Shown piece after piece: positions 39,021-50,500 of a DNA stretch of 64,000 nucleotides (the first letter of the stretch is position 1; every line of letters starts with the position of its first letter). The notes under the pieces are model-generated. The model made no database searches. It was not told where the DNA came from and saw only the letters and a list, made by a program, of their open reading frames with translations. Source of the stretch: Patellaria atrata CBS 101060 (lineage: Eukaryota; Ascomycota; Dothideomycetes; Patellariales; Patellariaceae). A program made the position numbers and the translations under genes. The stretch is taken from the NCBI GenBank assembly GCA_010093705.1, contig MU006102.1, positions 575,280 to 639,279 on the forward strand, read 5' to 3'.

Positions 39021-40288
39021 ATGTGGCGGGATAGAACAAACCTGTGAGTACCTATATAGCTCGTCTTCGAAAGGTCCCGATATACTAATGTACCTCAAAC
39101 AGCTTCATCTCCTACCGGCAATCATACTCCCACCATCCCGCAAAGAAGCCCAAATATGGCGGCCCCTCATCCAATGGATTCCGAGGCGGTTCGGAGGAAA
39201 CCCAAGGTCTCATATCTAGCGGAGCATACGAAGACGATGGCGACGCAATCATCGAGATGGACGTACTACCTCCACGCTGGCTCGACATTCAAGATGAAAT
39301 AACCGAGCACCTCACGAAGATCACGCAGCAAACTCGTAAACTCGAGCAGTTACACCAGAAACACGTCTTACCTGGCTTCGATGACGAACATGTCAAGCAG
39401 CGTGAGGAACGAGAAATAGAGCAGATGACGCAGGAAATCACACGTGGCTTTCAGGCTTGCCAGAGAGCGATCAAGCGTATCGAAACCATGGTAAGGGACT
39501 CGAAGCAGCAGGGCTCTATCAGCAAGAGCGAGGAGACGATGGCGAGGAACCTTAAAATCTCCCTGGCGACTCGAGTTGGTGACGCCAGCGCCAACTTTCG
39601 CAAAAAGCAGTCCACATACCTCAAGAAGATGCGTGCCCTTGGAGGACTCGCCTCTCCGCTCCCTGGATCTCGTTCCGCGACACCGCTAAACGTACAGAAC
39701 CCTTATACCGACCCCTCGCTCATGGAATCTGAGACCGATCGCAACTTCTCACAAGCCACCGTTCTGCAGACACTGCAGCATCGGCAAACTTTACGTAGGG
39801 AGAATCCAAATGAGGCTATGATTGTGCAGCGTGAGCGCGAGATCGAAGCTATCGCCCAGGGCATCATCGACCTGGCCAACATATTCCAGGAATTGCAGAC
39901 CATGGTCATCGATCAAGGCAGCATGCTAGACCGGATCGACTACAACGTCGAAAGCATGAAGGAAAATGTCAAAGGCGCGGAAAAGGAGCTGGTGGCTGCG
40001 AGCGGGTATCAGAGACGTACCATCAAAAGAAAGATCATATTGTTTCTACTACTGCTGGTGTTGGGTATGATTATCATATTAAGCTTGAAGTTAGGGCTCA
40101 GAGGAGGAGACTCTTCACCGCCATCTCAGGACGTCCCTCCTCTAGCTAAAGGGGATAATCCCCCTCCTCCTTTGCGGAGAATAGATGCACGCCTCTTGGA
40201 CAGAATCGGGAAGAGGAAGGCGAGGAAGGATTGGAGGAGGAGAAAACGCCGGCCATGGGATACTATTCACATAGACGATCCTTCGTAG
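39021..40288 (+). CDS. Syntaxin TLG2 (syntaxin-16 type t-SNARE)
   Basis: Exons are 39021-39043 and 39103-40288 (intron 59 nt, GTGAGT donor), giving 402 residues. The N terminus MWRDRTNLFISYRQSYSHHP is the typical TLG2/syntaxin-16 start, where Sec1/Munc18 proteins bind. An Habc-like helical part follows (PPRWLDIQDEITEHLTKI). The Qa-SNARE helix is at about 240-300 (EREIEAIAQGIIDLANIFQE, then LQTMVIDQGSMLDRIDYNV), with the central-layer Gln in FQELQ. The membrane anchor IILFLLLLVLGMIIILSLKL lies at about 318-338. A basic, Pro-rich tail of about 60 residues follows the anchor; some TLG2 proteins have such lumenal tails. It works in fusion of endosome-derived vesicles at the trans-Golgi. Confidence 0.95.
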
Positions 40289-41648
40289 TTTTAGCTCTTA
40301 ATTACCATACTGTGTGAAATTAGTGTAGTCATCCTCCTGTAGATCATTCACGTCGTCACTACTTAAGTGTGCATGGTATTCTTAACTACGACCATAAGGT
40401 ATAACAAATCTAAAATATCAGTATCACCACCCGTCACGACCTCGATGACCCCTCTCCATCCATCTCCTCCTAATCTATATCCCCTCGATCCGTCTCCCCA
40501 AAACACCTAAACCAACCTCATATCCCAACTTCCTCCCCCCAATTCCAGCAACATACCATGGTCGGTAAGTGATCAACAAGGTAGCTTTGATCCTGTAGTC
40601 CAATATCTTCTTTCCTCTCCTTTCCTCTCCAGTCACATTTTCGTATGCTGTATTTTCCATGTTACAAACCCCAAGGTCAAGAGTTTGAGCCGACTTGTCA
40701 CTGGAATTAAGACGGTAGAAACTGTCCACTCGGTCTTTCTGGACCCCGGGGTCTCTGGTTTTTAGATTTTCTTGGGTCTTTTTGTTTTAAGCTTTCTTGG
40801 GTTCCTAGGGGGATGATGTGAGAGGGTTGAAGAACCTTGCGTAAGAGGAGAGGTAGTCTTTTGTGCTTCTATGTCCCTCGACGTGGACTTCAAGATATCG
40901 CTTTGCATACATTCCTCTTAAGTCTGGTGGGCTTCATACATACTTCCGACTCCTGAGTTCCCAACCATACCCCCCATTCCCCAGTTTCCCCAGCAACGCC
41001 ATCATCAACATGAAGATTCGACCTCATCCACCCATCCACCCTCTCACGAGCAGCAGCACAAACCACCCCCACCCCCATCGTCTGTAAAGAAAACTTCCAT
41101 CCCTCCATATCACCCGCAGGACCCAACTCTCAGGCACGATACGAGACGGATGGTTGACGGCGAGCTGAGGGTGTACTGTATGAGAGGTGGGGGATACGCG
41201 TTCGGAGCAGGGGGGGGTTAGGTAAGGAAGGGATTGTGATGTAGTTAGGAGGGCGTAGATATGATCTGAAGCACTGGACTGGACTTTTCGATTTAGAATG
41301 GTTGAAACGACGTTGTTATCTATAAGACATATAGTTTGTTTTGGAAGACTTGTGGAAATATAACTGATGGATTTAGGAAGGCCATAATACATCGTATACC
41401 CCTTCAGCCACCCGTCCATCTAACATGCGTATCTGGTAAGTATTCCCATCCGATCATTCGAAAAAAAATCCAATCGTGGATTGGACTTCCACTCTGTGAT
41501 CGGATAGGAGCACTTCCAAAATACACTTGCCATCTGGACCATAGGGGCCGAAAAGGTACATGATCCCCGATAACCCGGCAAAGGTAGGGCTAAATGTGAA
41601 TTCCAACCGAAGTGGTCACACAGCTGAAAAGGAAGTGACACTCCCCTC
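40289..41648. other. Convergent spacer with skewed tracts and a nested palindrome
   Basis: This lies between the 3' ends of TLG2 (plus) and the EBP homologue (minus). C-rich sequence at 40430-40560 and 40960-41110 is followed by G-rich sequence at 41130-41230, the same order as in nearby genes. A nested inverted repeat lies at 41448-41505. Open frames at 40475-40729, 40890-41126 and 41024-41419 (minus) have no recognisable features. Confidence 0.4.
41448..41505. repeat. Nested inverted repeat
   Basis: Outer arms ATCCGATCA (41448-41456) and TGATCGGAT (41497-41505) are perfect reverse complements. Inside them TCCAATC and GATTGGA (41469-41475, 41479-41485) form a second perfect stem with a three-base loop. 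It may be a transcript 3'-end structure or a chance fold. Confidence 0.5.
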
Positions 41649-42735
41649 CTACAACGTCTTCTTATCAACGGTTCCAGCGACGCCAGAGGGTGAGGTAGCA
41701 GTCACCGAGCCGTAGACCTCGTAGAGAATCCAGAGCGGGATCCAGACCCAGAGGGTGTTAAAGAAAAAAAGGTAGACCCATCTGTTCACAAGATTAGTGG
41801 AAGGAACACAAAAAGCACCGTAGATAGAAGCGTGAGAGGACACTTCGGGGAGGAAAGCACCAACAAGAACATCCAATTCGAGGTATCCAGATTCGGGCTC
41901 CCGCTCAACCACTCGGGGCAGAACGTCATAAACCCTAAAACACACACATCAGCACGTTCCCAAACCACAGACCCACCCTTTTATTGTAAAAGGAGTATAC
42001 GGTTCACTCACCTCCATACAACTCCCCCGTCGCAAGCACCGCCATCCAAAACGCCACCCGTCCCCCAAACACCCTCTTCAACCCCATATCCCCCTTCCCC
42101 CTCACCATTCCCTCCTCGCCCTCCCCCCTCGCAAGCAAAACACAAACATACGCCGCCAACGGCGCGCCCACAAAAACCGTCAATAACTCCAAACTCACAA
42201 CCCCCAAATCAACTCCCCCCCACCTCCGATCCGCAAGCGCATACTCCTGCCACAGCCTTGACAAAACACCCGTCCCATACGCGGCCCCATACACGCTCTC
42301 CCTATCGTTCAGGAAAAACACATCCGCGGGCGTGAAGCTGATCCTATGCGGATCTGTGGGGGGTATAACGCCGCTGGGCGTCTTGGCGTGGATGTGCAAA
42401 GGCACGGAGACGAAAAAGCAGTTCCAGAGAAAGGAGCCTTCGAAGATGAGGTGGATGAGCGCGTCGAAGAGGTGCCAGATAAAGAGGAACCGCGTTTTCT
42501 TCGAGGAGGGGGTGGGGAGGGAGAGCTTGGAGACGAGGAGAGCGATGAGGAGGACGGCGAGGACGGCGAGGAGGGAGAGGATGGTTGTTTGGTCGATCTT
42601 GGGCCCGGAGGAGGGGGTTATGCTGGTTGAGGGGATCATTGTTGCTGGATGGAATGGGGCCTTAGGGGTTGGCGTGGATGGTTGATAGGGAGGAATTGAG
42701 AGCGCTGGCAGATTCTTAGGGAGCCGTGATTTCAA
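41649..42735 (-). CDS. Emopamil-binding protein (EXPERA domain) homologue
   Basis: Exons are 42735-42012, 41934-41865 and 41781-41649; introns are 77 and 83 nt. The first ATG gives 308 residues; the ATG at 42639 (MIPSTSITPSSG) gives 276 and looks more natural. Family landmarks are HLFDALIHLIFEGSFLWNCF in the first conserved membrane segment, FFLNDRESVYGAAYG, LWQEYALADRRWGG, GELYGGFMTFCPEWLSG and NLDTSNWMFLWVYLFFFN. At least five hydrophobic segments are visible. EBP proteins are sterol delta8-delta7 isomerases in the ER of animals and plants. Filamentous fungi make ergosterol with ERG2, so this copy's substrate is not certain. The second intron uses a GTTGGT donor, needed to keep the conserved NW...WVYL spacing. 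The first exon spans a C-to-G skew switch near 42340. Confidence 0.88.
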
Positions 42736-43007
42736 TTGAGTGAGTGGATATCTGCAGCACGTGATATATTGCGCATCTTAGGTATGGTTTGAGAATTGGT
42801 GAAGTTGAGCTTTCGAAGATTTTGAACCAAACCTGGACAGCTTTTGAAGCTTTGGCCAGCTGTGGCTGAGGTGATCATCGTGGCTAGGTAAGGTTTACTC
42901 TATAAGGTAACCTAAAGTAACGTAAGATAATCTGATTAGTTAATGATTAAGGAAATTATTTGTGATAGGTTATAAGAATTTGCTTTCACTTTGCACGAAA
43001 GCAATTA
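42736..43007. promoter_or_regulatory. EBP promoter region
   Basis: This lies upstream of the minus-strand EBP homologue, up to the MITE. It becomes AT-rich to the right, with direct GGTAA/GTAAC repeats near 42887-42925. It ends in the target-site copy AATTA at 43003-43007. Confidence 0.4.
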
Positions 43008-43543
43008 GGGGACTGTTATTTTAACCACCCCCTCTTTATACGTTGACACCCCCCTTACTATATTAACACCTCCTCCTAAAAGGGGAAGGAGACTAACCAA
43101 AAGGGGCAGTTAAGTAAAGTATACCTTATACACCTACCCTCTAGTGGGGGTTCACTTTCGTTTTTATTACAGTTTTCAACGCTTTAACTTAAATTAATGG
43201 CGGTAGCTTAGATTCGAGCTTAGATTTATCCTTAGATTTATCCTCAGATTTATCTGCAGATCCGTCTTTAGATACGTGCTCAAGAGTCCGCTTAAAGACG
43301 TGCTTAAATACGACATCAGACTCAGTTTAAATTCGTGATCGGATACGGCATCAGATACGGCATAAATTTATACTCGGTCAGATACGACCTTAAGTTCAGG
43401 TAGTATCTTGCAAGAGTATATCTAATTTTGCACGCCCTTCATAATAAAAGGTTTAACTGCCTCTTGGAGTTAGTCTCCTTCCCTTTTAAGAGGGAAATGG
43501 GGTGTCAATATTGTAAAGAGTGGGTGTCAAAATAACAGTCCCC
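43008..43543. mobile_element. MITE, 536 bp, with 80-bp terminal inverted repeats and 5-bp TSD
   Basis: The ends are inverted copies: left GGGGACTGTTATTTT and right AAAATAACAGTCCCC. Similarity continues inward for about 80 bases, through GTTGACACCCC-type sequence to AAAAGGGGAAGGAGACTAAC, matched on the right by GTTAGTCTCCTTCCCTTTTA. The five bases AATTA lie directly outside both ends (43003-43007 and 43544-43548), as expected for a target-site duplication. The interior is AT-rich with short repeats of TTAGATTTATCC and TAGATACG near 43210-43400, and has no transposase. It is a non-autonomous DNA transposon. I cannot name the superfamily from a 5-bp target site alone. Confidence 0.85.
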
Positions 43544-43548
43544 AATTA

Positions 43549-44324
43549 ATAAGGGTTGATAAGTTATCCGAATGTTTTTTGGAATTTGTCTAGGTTTAAA
43601 GCCTACCCGGTCTAAACAACGGCAAGGCCACAAATACAACCGTTCCATCAGAGTCCATGAACCAGATCCTCCATGAGCGCCAATAAAGAATATACCATTG
43701 CCCATACCACACTATCCGTAGGAACCGCTCGGGTTCCACTGATCTCAAGCCCCAGTGTATGTATAGAGAAAACCGATTCCCAATGTAAACAGCACAAACC
43801 AGCGCAATAGCCACTTTTCCATGCCGCCCAAACGAGAGCAAAATGATACCGGGCGTCTACAGAAAATGCATCGCGAGACGCATTCAGAGAGGAGAGCCTA
43901 GGCAGTAAAAGCGCAAAGATGCTCAAATCGCAGGATTAAAACAGTCTAAAAGCAAGCAAACGCTTTCAGAAGAAGAGAAGGCAGAAAGTTTGCAAAACGC
44001 CAGTAAAAAATGTGCAAGATGCAGGAACCACCCGACAGAAATGCAGCACGAGCAACCGAACCATAGCAAGAATGCAATTAAAAACAGAACCGATTCGATG
44101 GTCCTTTGATACTGACCAACGATTCATGTTCGGCTAAAACCAAACTGAAAGACTTAAAAAACACAAAAAGTCGTGACCAAAAGAATCTCAGCTCTTAGCA
44201 AATGCTCGTACTGATACGCGCATCACTCCACGTCAAAATGAATTCATAATCGCACGTACGTCGTATGCGCGTTTCTTCATCCATGCTCTCGAAGCCGAAT
44301 TCTGATAATTTCGATTCAGGATAT
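43549..44324. other. Spacer between MITE and PP1-subunit gene
   Basis: This is the 3' flank of the minus-strand PP1 subunit gene. The sequence is A-rich on the plus strand around 43940-44160. Minus-strand frames at 43505-43926 overlap each other in different frames and carry no family features. Confidence 0.4.
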
Positions 44325-46625
44325 CTAACCCAAAATGGCGGTAGGGGTATGAGGTTCGGAGAAGATGCCACCATGCATATTTTGATGGAATGGATAGCCG
44401 AAGGAAACAGGTGATGCCGCTCTATCACCAATGGCAGATCCGGTTACAGGGCCTGGGGAAGTTGATCTGCTTAGGAAAGGGCTTGGGGTTGTCGAAAGAT
44501 TTATCGTATCGTTAGCACCGTCAACGGGTAGGTTTTCTCGTGGCATAGGAGAAGGTGGACTATTGGTGCCGGAGTTTTGATTGCTCCCACCACTCGAATC
44601 GGTGTCGAAATCGCGAGCGCCATTGTTATAATTGTACGGTTGGGGTTGTTTCGGTGTATTTTGAGGAGAACTTGTCCCAGAGCCAAACTGTCCGGACCAT
44701 TAGCATCGAAGTATGGTTTAAGCACCAGGCCTAGGAGCACGTACAAAACAAAACTTTTGAATCAACTCGTTGTATTCGGCAGACTTGACATCTGGCTTCT
44801 CTGACGACAAAACGTCTGGACGAGCGCTAGATGTGGAAACAGCGGGAGAAGTGGTAGACAAGGGACTGCTGGTGATAGATTGCTCTGTCACGAATTGGGG
44901 CTTCGATTCGACCTCTTTCTCTTTTGCTGGTGGGGTTGGATTGCGATCACCCAAAGTATTTTGGGCGTTGGAGAGCGCAGCAGAGAGAGAAGCGCCGAAG
45001 TCGTAGCGAGTGGAAAAAGCTTGCCCTGTTGGGTTAGATCGTCGTTGTGCCTGATCGGGAAAAAGTGGGAGGTTTCCTCGACCCTTGTTCTTGTTGTTCT
45101 TGAAGCGAATCGTGGAGTGCGGCGATTCGTCCATTAACGCACGAGTGGATCCGAATTCGTACTTTGTATTGAAGCCACTTCCAAAATCATCGTCGAGCGA
45201 AGAAGGCATCGAATGAGGTCGAGCTGTAGGCGGGTGTTGTCTGCTACGTGGAATGGCGCCCAGGGAGCCTGTAGAGCCGGGGGAGCACCCGTGCGTTGCG
45301 ATACCTTTTGCGTTGACTTTGATTCTCGGCTTCTTTATAAAGTCGACCTGGTAGTTCATATTATTATTGTTGTCCCAGAGCTCTTGACCATTGACATTAT
45401 ATCGAACACATAGCAACAAAGTCTTGCTCTCAAGATTGGCTTGGTCAGCCAGCTTGATGTTGAAGTTGAATCGATCATAACCATCATTTTGCTGCTTCTT
45501 CCGCACATCGTTATTATACTCGGCCACAACTTCCGATGTCGTCTTCCAGTAATCCAGCGTGAAACGAGCGACGACAAGCTTTTGGAATGCAATGTTAGCG
45601 ACAGCCACTGAGCCTACAAGAGTTATATTGTCAGCAGACAAAAAGATCCTCTCGACCTTCACCGGCTGTGCATTACGCTCGAATGTCTCTCGAGGAAAGT
45701 TGGCAAGCCTGATTTCCCATTCCACTTTGCGAGGCTTATAACCGTCTTGATAGAATGGATACTCGTTATCACTATCGTAGTTCTCCACCGGTGACGAGCC
45801 AGCACTGACGGCGATAGGTCGATCAACCTGAAGAAAGTGTCGCACCTGTTCGATGTCCTCATTGAAGTGTACCGCTTTAGAGAAAGTGGGTGTTCCAGGC
45901 ATGCTCGATGGTCGTCGACGGGATGGTGGTCGAAGAGCTGGCTTCACAAGTTCCCCAGACTTCTTCCTCAACAACGGCGGCTTTATCCGTAACTCATCAT
46001 CTTCTCCATCGTCGTCCGATGAGGTGACAGTAGAAGATTGGGGCAATACGCTGAGCTTCGATAGTTGTATCTCGCTGGAAGAGCGGGAATGGGATATTTT
46101 TCTTGCTTCTGGAGTGAGGGCGAGAGGGCGTGAGAGTCCACCGGATCTATCAAGACCTGGAATACCTCTTAAGTGACTGGCCCTATCTGGTGACAACCCT
46201 CGCTTAAGATCGATAGACTGGAGTGCTTGATGAAGCTCGACCAAATCGTTCATACTTCGTCCCCTTTCTTCATCGTCCGAGTTCTGCAACGAGTCCGGAG
46301 GTGTGGTAACCGCCCCTGATGGAATCAACGAATCGTTCACAGGGGAAGGGGCTTGACGGAGGCTACCATTTGTTGAAGGGACTTTTCCATCCGACCCCGG
46401 ATTTACAACACCTTGAGACTGGTCGCCATTTGCTTGCGAGATTGACGGAGACCGCCTGTGCTTGTTTAGATAGGATGTGGAAGAAACTGATCTTGGAAGT
46501 GCGGGCCGAGGAACATGATTTGGTCCAGTAGGAAACTCTGAGCTATACGAGTGGGACCGACTGATAACGGGACTATTCGCTTTGGAGCTTGCAGGCGACC
46601 GCTGAGAGGGTGGTGTGTACGGCAT
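44325..46625 (-). CDS. PP1 targeting subunit with CBM21 domain (Gac1-like)
   Basis: Exons are 46625-44745 and 44687-44325 (intron 58 nt, GTACGT donor, branch GCTAAT), giving 747 residues. The N-terminal 240 residues are Ser/Pro-rich and disordered. The protein phosphatase 1 docking motif of the RVxF type is FSKAVHFNEDIEQVRHF at about 247-263. The CBM21 domain follows at about 290-425: YKPRKVEWEIRLANFP, VKVERIFLSADNITLVGSVA, VANIAFQKLVVARFTLDYW, YDRFNFNIKLADQ, and WDNNNNMNYQVDF. In yeast, Gac1 and relatives bring PP1 to glycogen synthase, and CBM21 binds glycogen. The same role is likely here. The tail is low-complexity, with Asn/Gln/Ser repeats. Confidence 0.92.
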
Positions 46626-47521
46626 CCCCTTGATTTCGCGAATATACGAAGAGAGGGTACTACGGTTGAAGGTTCTAGGATGTAGAGAGCATTAAGGAAG
46701 AAGAAGGAATTAAAATAATGAAGACACTATGGCTCGCAAATATCAGTCAGTTCAAGTTCTTTCAAACTAAGAGATAAAACAGGTCCGAGACCACAACGAT
46801 GAAGACAAACTATGCAGAAACCTAATTGACTCACAGAAAGAGTTGAAGATACAAAGGTTGGTTTGTCCTCGGGGTGAAGGCACTGGGTGCCGATCTTGGA
46901 GTACTAAACCGTGACGAAACAGTAAAGAGGTCCAACTAATTAAAGTTGCGACGCGACTCTGTGGTGAAGAGAAGCAAAGGTGTTGCTTTCTTTGGACGAA
47001 ATTCTTTCCCGGTGGGTTGAAGAAAGCGAGACCGGTGGGTTCCGGTTGAGTAATCCACCTGCGATGGGATTTGTGATATGGGGATCCTGCTGTGGTTAGA
47101 GGTGCTGAATTGAGCAAGAGGTTGATAAGCTCGCTCTCTCTCCTCTTGACCGTAGGAATATATGAAGCTCCAAAGACGAAAAAGAAGTCTTGGGCAAGGG
47201 CTCGCAATGGCCTAGATAATGATTGAGGGAGGATGAGGATGGAGGGAGAGAAGGAAGAGAAGAATAAGGTTGTGTTGAGGGAGAAGAAACCTAGGTGGTG
47301 CCAGGATGGGTATTGGGGCAACGATTTCGGATGGAGCAGCCAGGATCAACTCGATAACGTTAGAGCTCGATGGCGAACATGGGCGCCCTGGTCTGCAAGT
47401 CCTTGGTCGTCTCTTTAACTCTTCTTTAGCACCTCGCAACCTAAAAGGCAAAAACCCTTGACCTTGAACTTGCCCTTGAACAGCCAAACGCGAAGCACAA
47501 GCCCTTCTTCCTGCAACGAGA

Positions 47522-47566
47522 ACCTGCAAAAGACCTGCAAGACCTGCAAGACCTGCAAGACCCGCA
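47522..47566. repeat. 9-bp ACCTGCAAG tandem repeat
   Basis: Roughly four and a half copies of ACCTGCAAG, the first slightly altered, lie in the upstream region of the PP1 subunit gene. It is in the likely 5' leader and is not translated. Confidence 0.75.
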
Positions 47567-50500
47567 CCGATGTATGTGTGTGAGAGAGAGTTTGGGCAAG
47601 GAAGCTGGTAAGTACTTGATGGGCCGAAGGGAACAACCCCAACAATACACCAAACGACCAAGGGAACCGTTCAACTGAGACCGCAGCAAAGTACCGGTGT
47701 TGAGGGGCTTGTTGTGTTGATACGGGCTACTTTGAGGCTTCAACAGAGGAAGACAAAGCGGCCGGTGCGCCTGTATAATCTTAGCCTTTTCACCTTTTCA
47801 CTGTCGGTTTTGCTTTAGCGTGGGAATCTTGTTTTATCGATGCTGTGGTTACAGCTTGGGTACAGGTAAAGTACTTGAGGCAACCCAAGAGGGATCTCTG
47901 TTCCTTGATTGCTTGCTTTGATCGGTGGGATTATCCTTTACTCCTGTTGGTGATTACAAGAGCAGCCCTAAAAAGATGGTATGTAGGCGGAGGGGAGGGG
48001 CGGAAATTGAATGACTGATTTCTGGGTCACTCGTACAATCGACAGATTTGACAAACGCTGCAACTGATATTACAATAAGGTATGATAATTATCGGAGACC
48101 GGCCACTCCTCCGCCTACTCATCACATTTGTGACGTGACTATGTACAGCTATACATACGTGAACATCTGGTGAATCTGTGATAAGAATGTTTAAGAGTAC
48201 GAAGATAATCGGAATGCACCGCGGCCGTACAAAATGGCAAAGGTCAATCGTCCGCACCATTTCAACTCCGTTGTCAAAACTCCTTCAGCTCCGCCGTTAA
48301 GGTAAATTTGGCAAATTGTAGATGTCGCCTTCATCTCTCGTGATCATTTCATGGCAGGAATTCCCCTAACTGGCCGGTTTTGTCAAGCCTCCGGAAGAGG
48401 TTTCGACATCAGCGATGTGGGCGGCTGAGAATTAGCAAAAGTTCCTTCAAACAAGGTCCCCAATAGATTGTGCACGGGGTATCATGGATGTCTCGTACCG
48501 TTTTACGCCGATTTCATCGCTACACGACACAAATGAGCCACCCACGTTTGCGGCATCCAAGAACTCTAGACAAACTTTACAATCCCATCTTCAGGGCAGT
48601 CCGTTCGATCACCTAAATTGTTAGATATGATATACTAATATCAGTAATCGCATAATATTACCTTATAGTTTACACCATCTAGTCGACCACGGGAATTCCA
48701 CAATTCCGCAAAGCTGCACGGAGTTTGCATGGGCTGCAAGAAGATTTAGAAGACCGTTTCACCCCTCCGAAACCTGTCAGGCCGTACCGCCGTTACTACT
48801 CCTCCACAATCCAGAGCATGCTTTAAAGAAGCGCAATGAACGGCTTGACCATTGTCCTCAGCATAAACCTCTCTCGTGAACTTTTCTTACTCCTCTAGCC
48901 TCTGCAACTGTTCCAGGAGGGGCACGCCGGGGCTTACTATACGAGATACTTGGGTACGTGCATGTTCTAATGATGTCAGGAAAGTGGCCAAAGCGCCAAA
49001 AGCGCTATCTGTCGCAAAACAATGACTAAGGTACTGTATGAAGCTTCCATTTTCACAGCTTCTCCTCTAATTCAACCTCGCCGTTGAGCTGTTCCGATTC
49101 TTTTCATTTAGTTATCGAAGTGTTCTGTCATCAGAATCTCCAATCATATCAATAACTCTTCTTCTCAACGCCTCATTATCAGCAACAGATTTTTTTTTCT
49201 TCCTGGTCAATCTTTCCGCTTGCGGTTCGACTGTCGAAAAGGCGGTGGGCGAAACGAATCAGTCGATATGTTGGATTGACCAACCAAACGCTTCATCTCC
49301 GAACTGCATACGCCACTGCCAATGAATGCGCCAGGAGCAATTTCTGGAACAGGCGTCGCAACCTGCAACCTGCACACCTGCAAGTCCGTTCAGAGCCCTA
49401 AAACCTAATAGTAATGCTTGCACCTCACTGCACGACGCGCTTCCAAACCACACAAACTTAAGCGAATGTGAGTTCCGTATCCACCAAAATTTTTACAGTC
49501 GTCAACATGCTATTTTCCCTAAAAATGCAAATCCCATCTCCACATCATTATGATACAAGCGTAATTTGAGATACATGCGCAAATATGGTCTACTATAAAC
49601 GTGCATATTCTTTATCCTGAAGTTCTGTAGTCACCCAGATCTCCCGTCCTGCTCTGGCAGTAGTGGAGCCGTCGACCGTATAATTATGGTTCCGGGACCG
49701 GGCGGGGTAGATCTTGACGCGCCCCAGTCACCCTGAGGGACCGCTTCCGCCGCCGGTCGGATCCAGAGCCAAAGGTACAAGAACCCGCCAGGACTGCACA
49801 ACTTCCATCGGTTCACGACTACGCAGGTCGTTTGCTCGTTCTAGAATACGTTCAGTGCAGCTCCCAAGATGTCTAGAGACACATATCTACATCTTCTTTG
49901 GCTCGGTAGTATGACGAAGGCGTGTCTTCCCCGCAATCCACTATAATTTCTGATATAGGGGTCCTTGCACGTTATGGATCGCTTGAACTCTCATACTTAA
50001 GATTACAACGTACCAATATGCATCTTGACTCGGCATACGGTAGTCAATCAAACAACAGTTTTGATTTGTATTCTGAAATCTCCTAAGCTTCAGATATTTT
50101 CAAACATAACGTTCCAGACTGACTTGCAACTGTGGTGAACAAACCGTATCCAGTTACTATGGAGACTGAATTCTGAAATCCTCTCTAAGCTAGTCACAAC
50201 TGCATCCGAAACAAAACAGCGAACATTTTTCATTATCTAAAAGTCTCCTAGCGTTTACAAAGCACTTGGAACGGTTATAGTCAAATTAGTCAATAGATTC
50301 AGCACTGATAGAACATCTGATACGAATTTGTCTAGGCTACGGGCTCAAGAACGATAGGAATCTGATAGCCTGATATTTGAATGTCGATGGTTCGCAAACG
50401 GTTTAGCGTCCTGTTCAATCTGCAAGCCACGATGACGGCTATCAGCGCCAATCCTGGGCGGCGGACCGGATTCTCACTGGCTGTGCTTTTCGATGTGGCT

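Noticed and set aside
42332-42685. Plus-strand frames antisense to the EBP homologue
   Set aside because: They exist only because of the G-rich patch; the minus strand carries recognisable family motifs.
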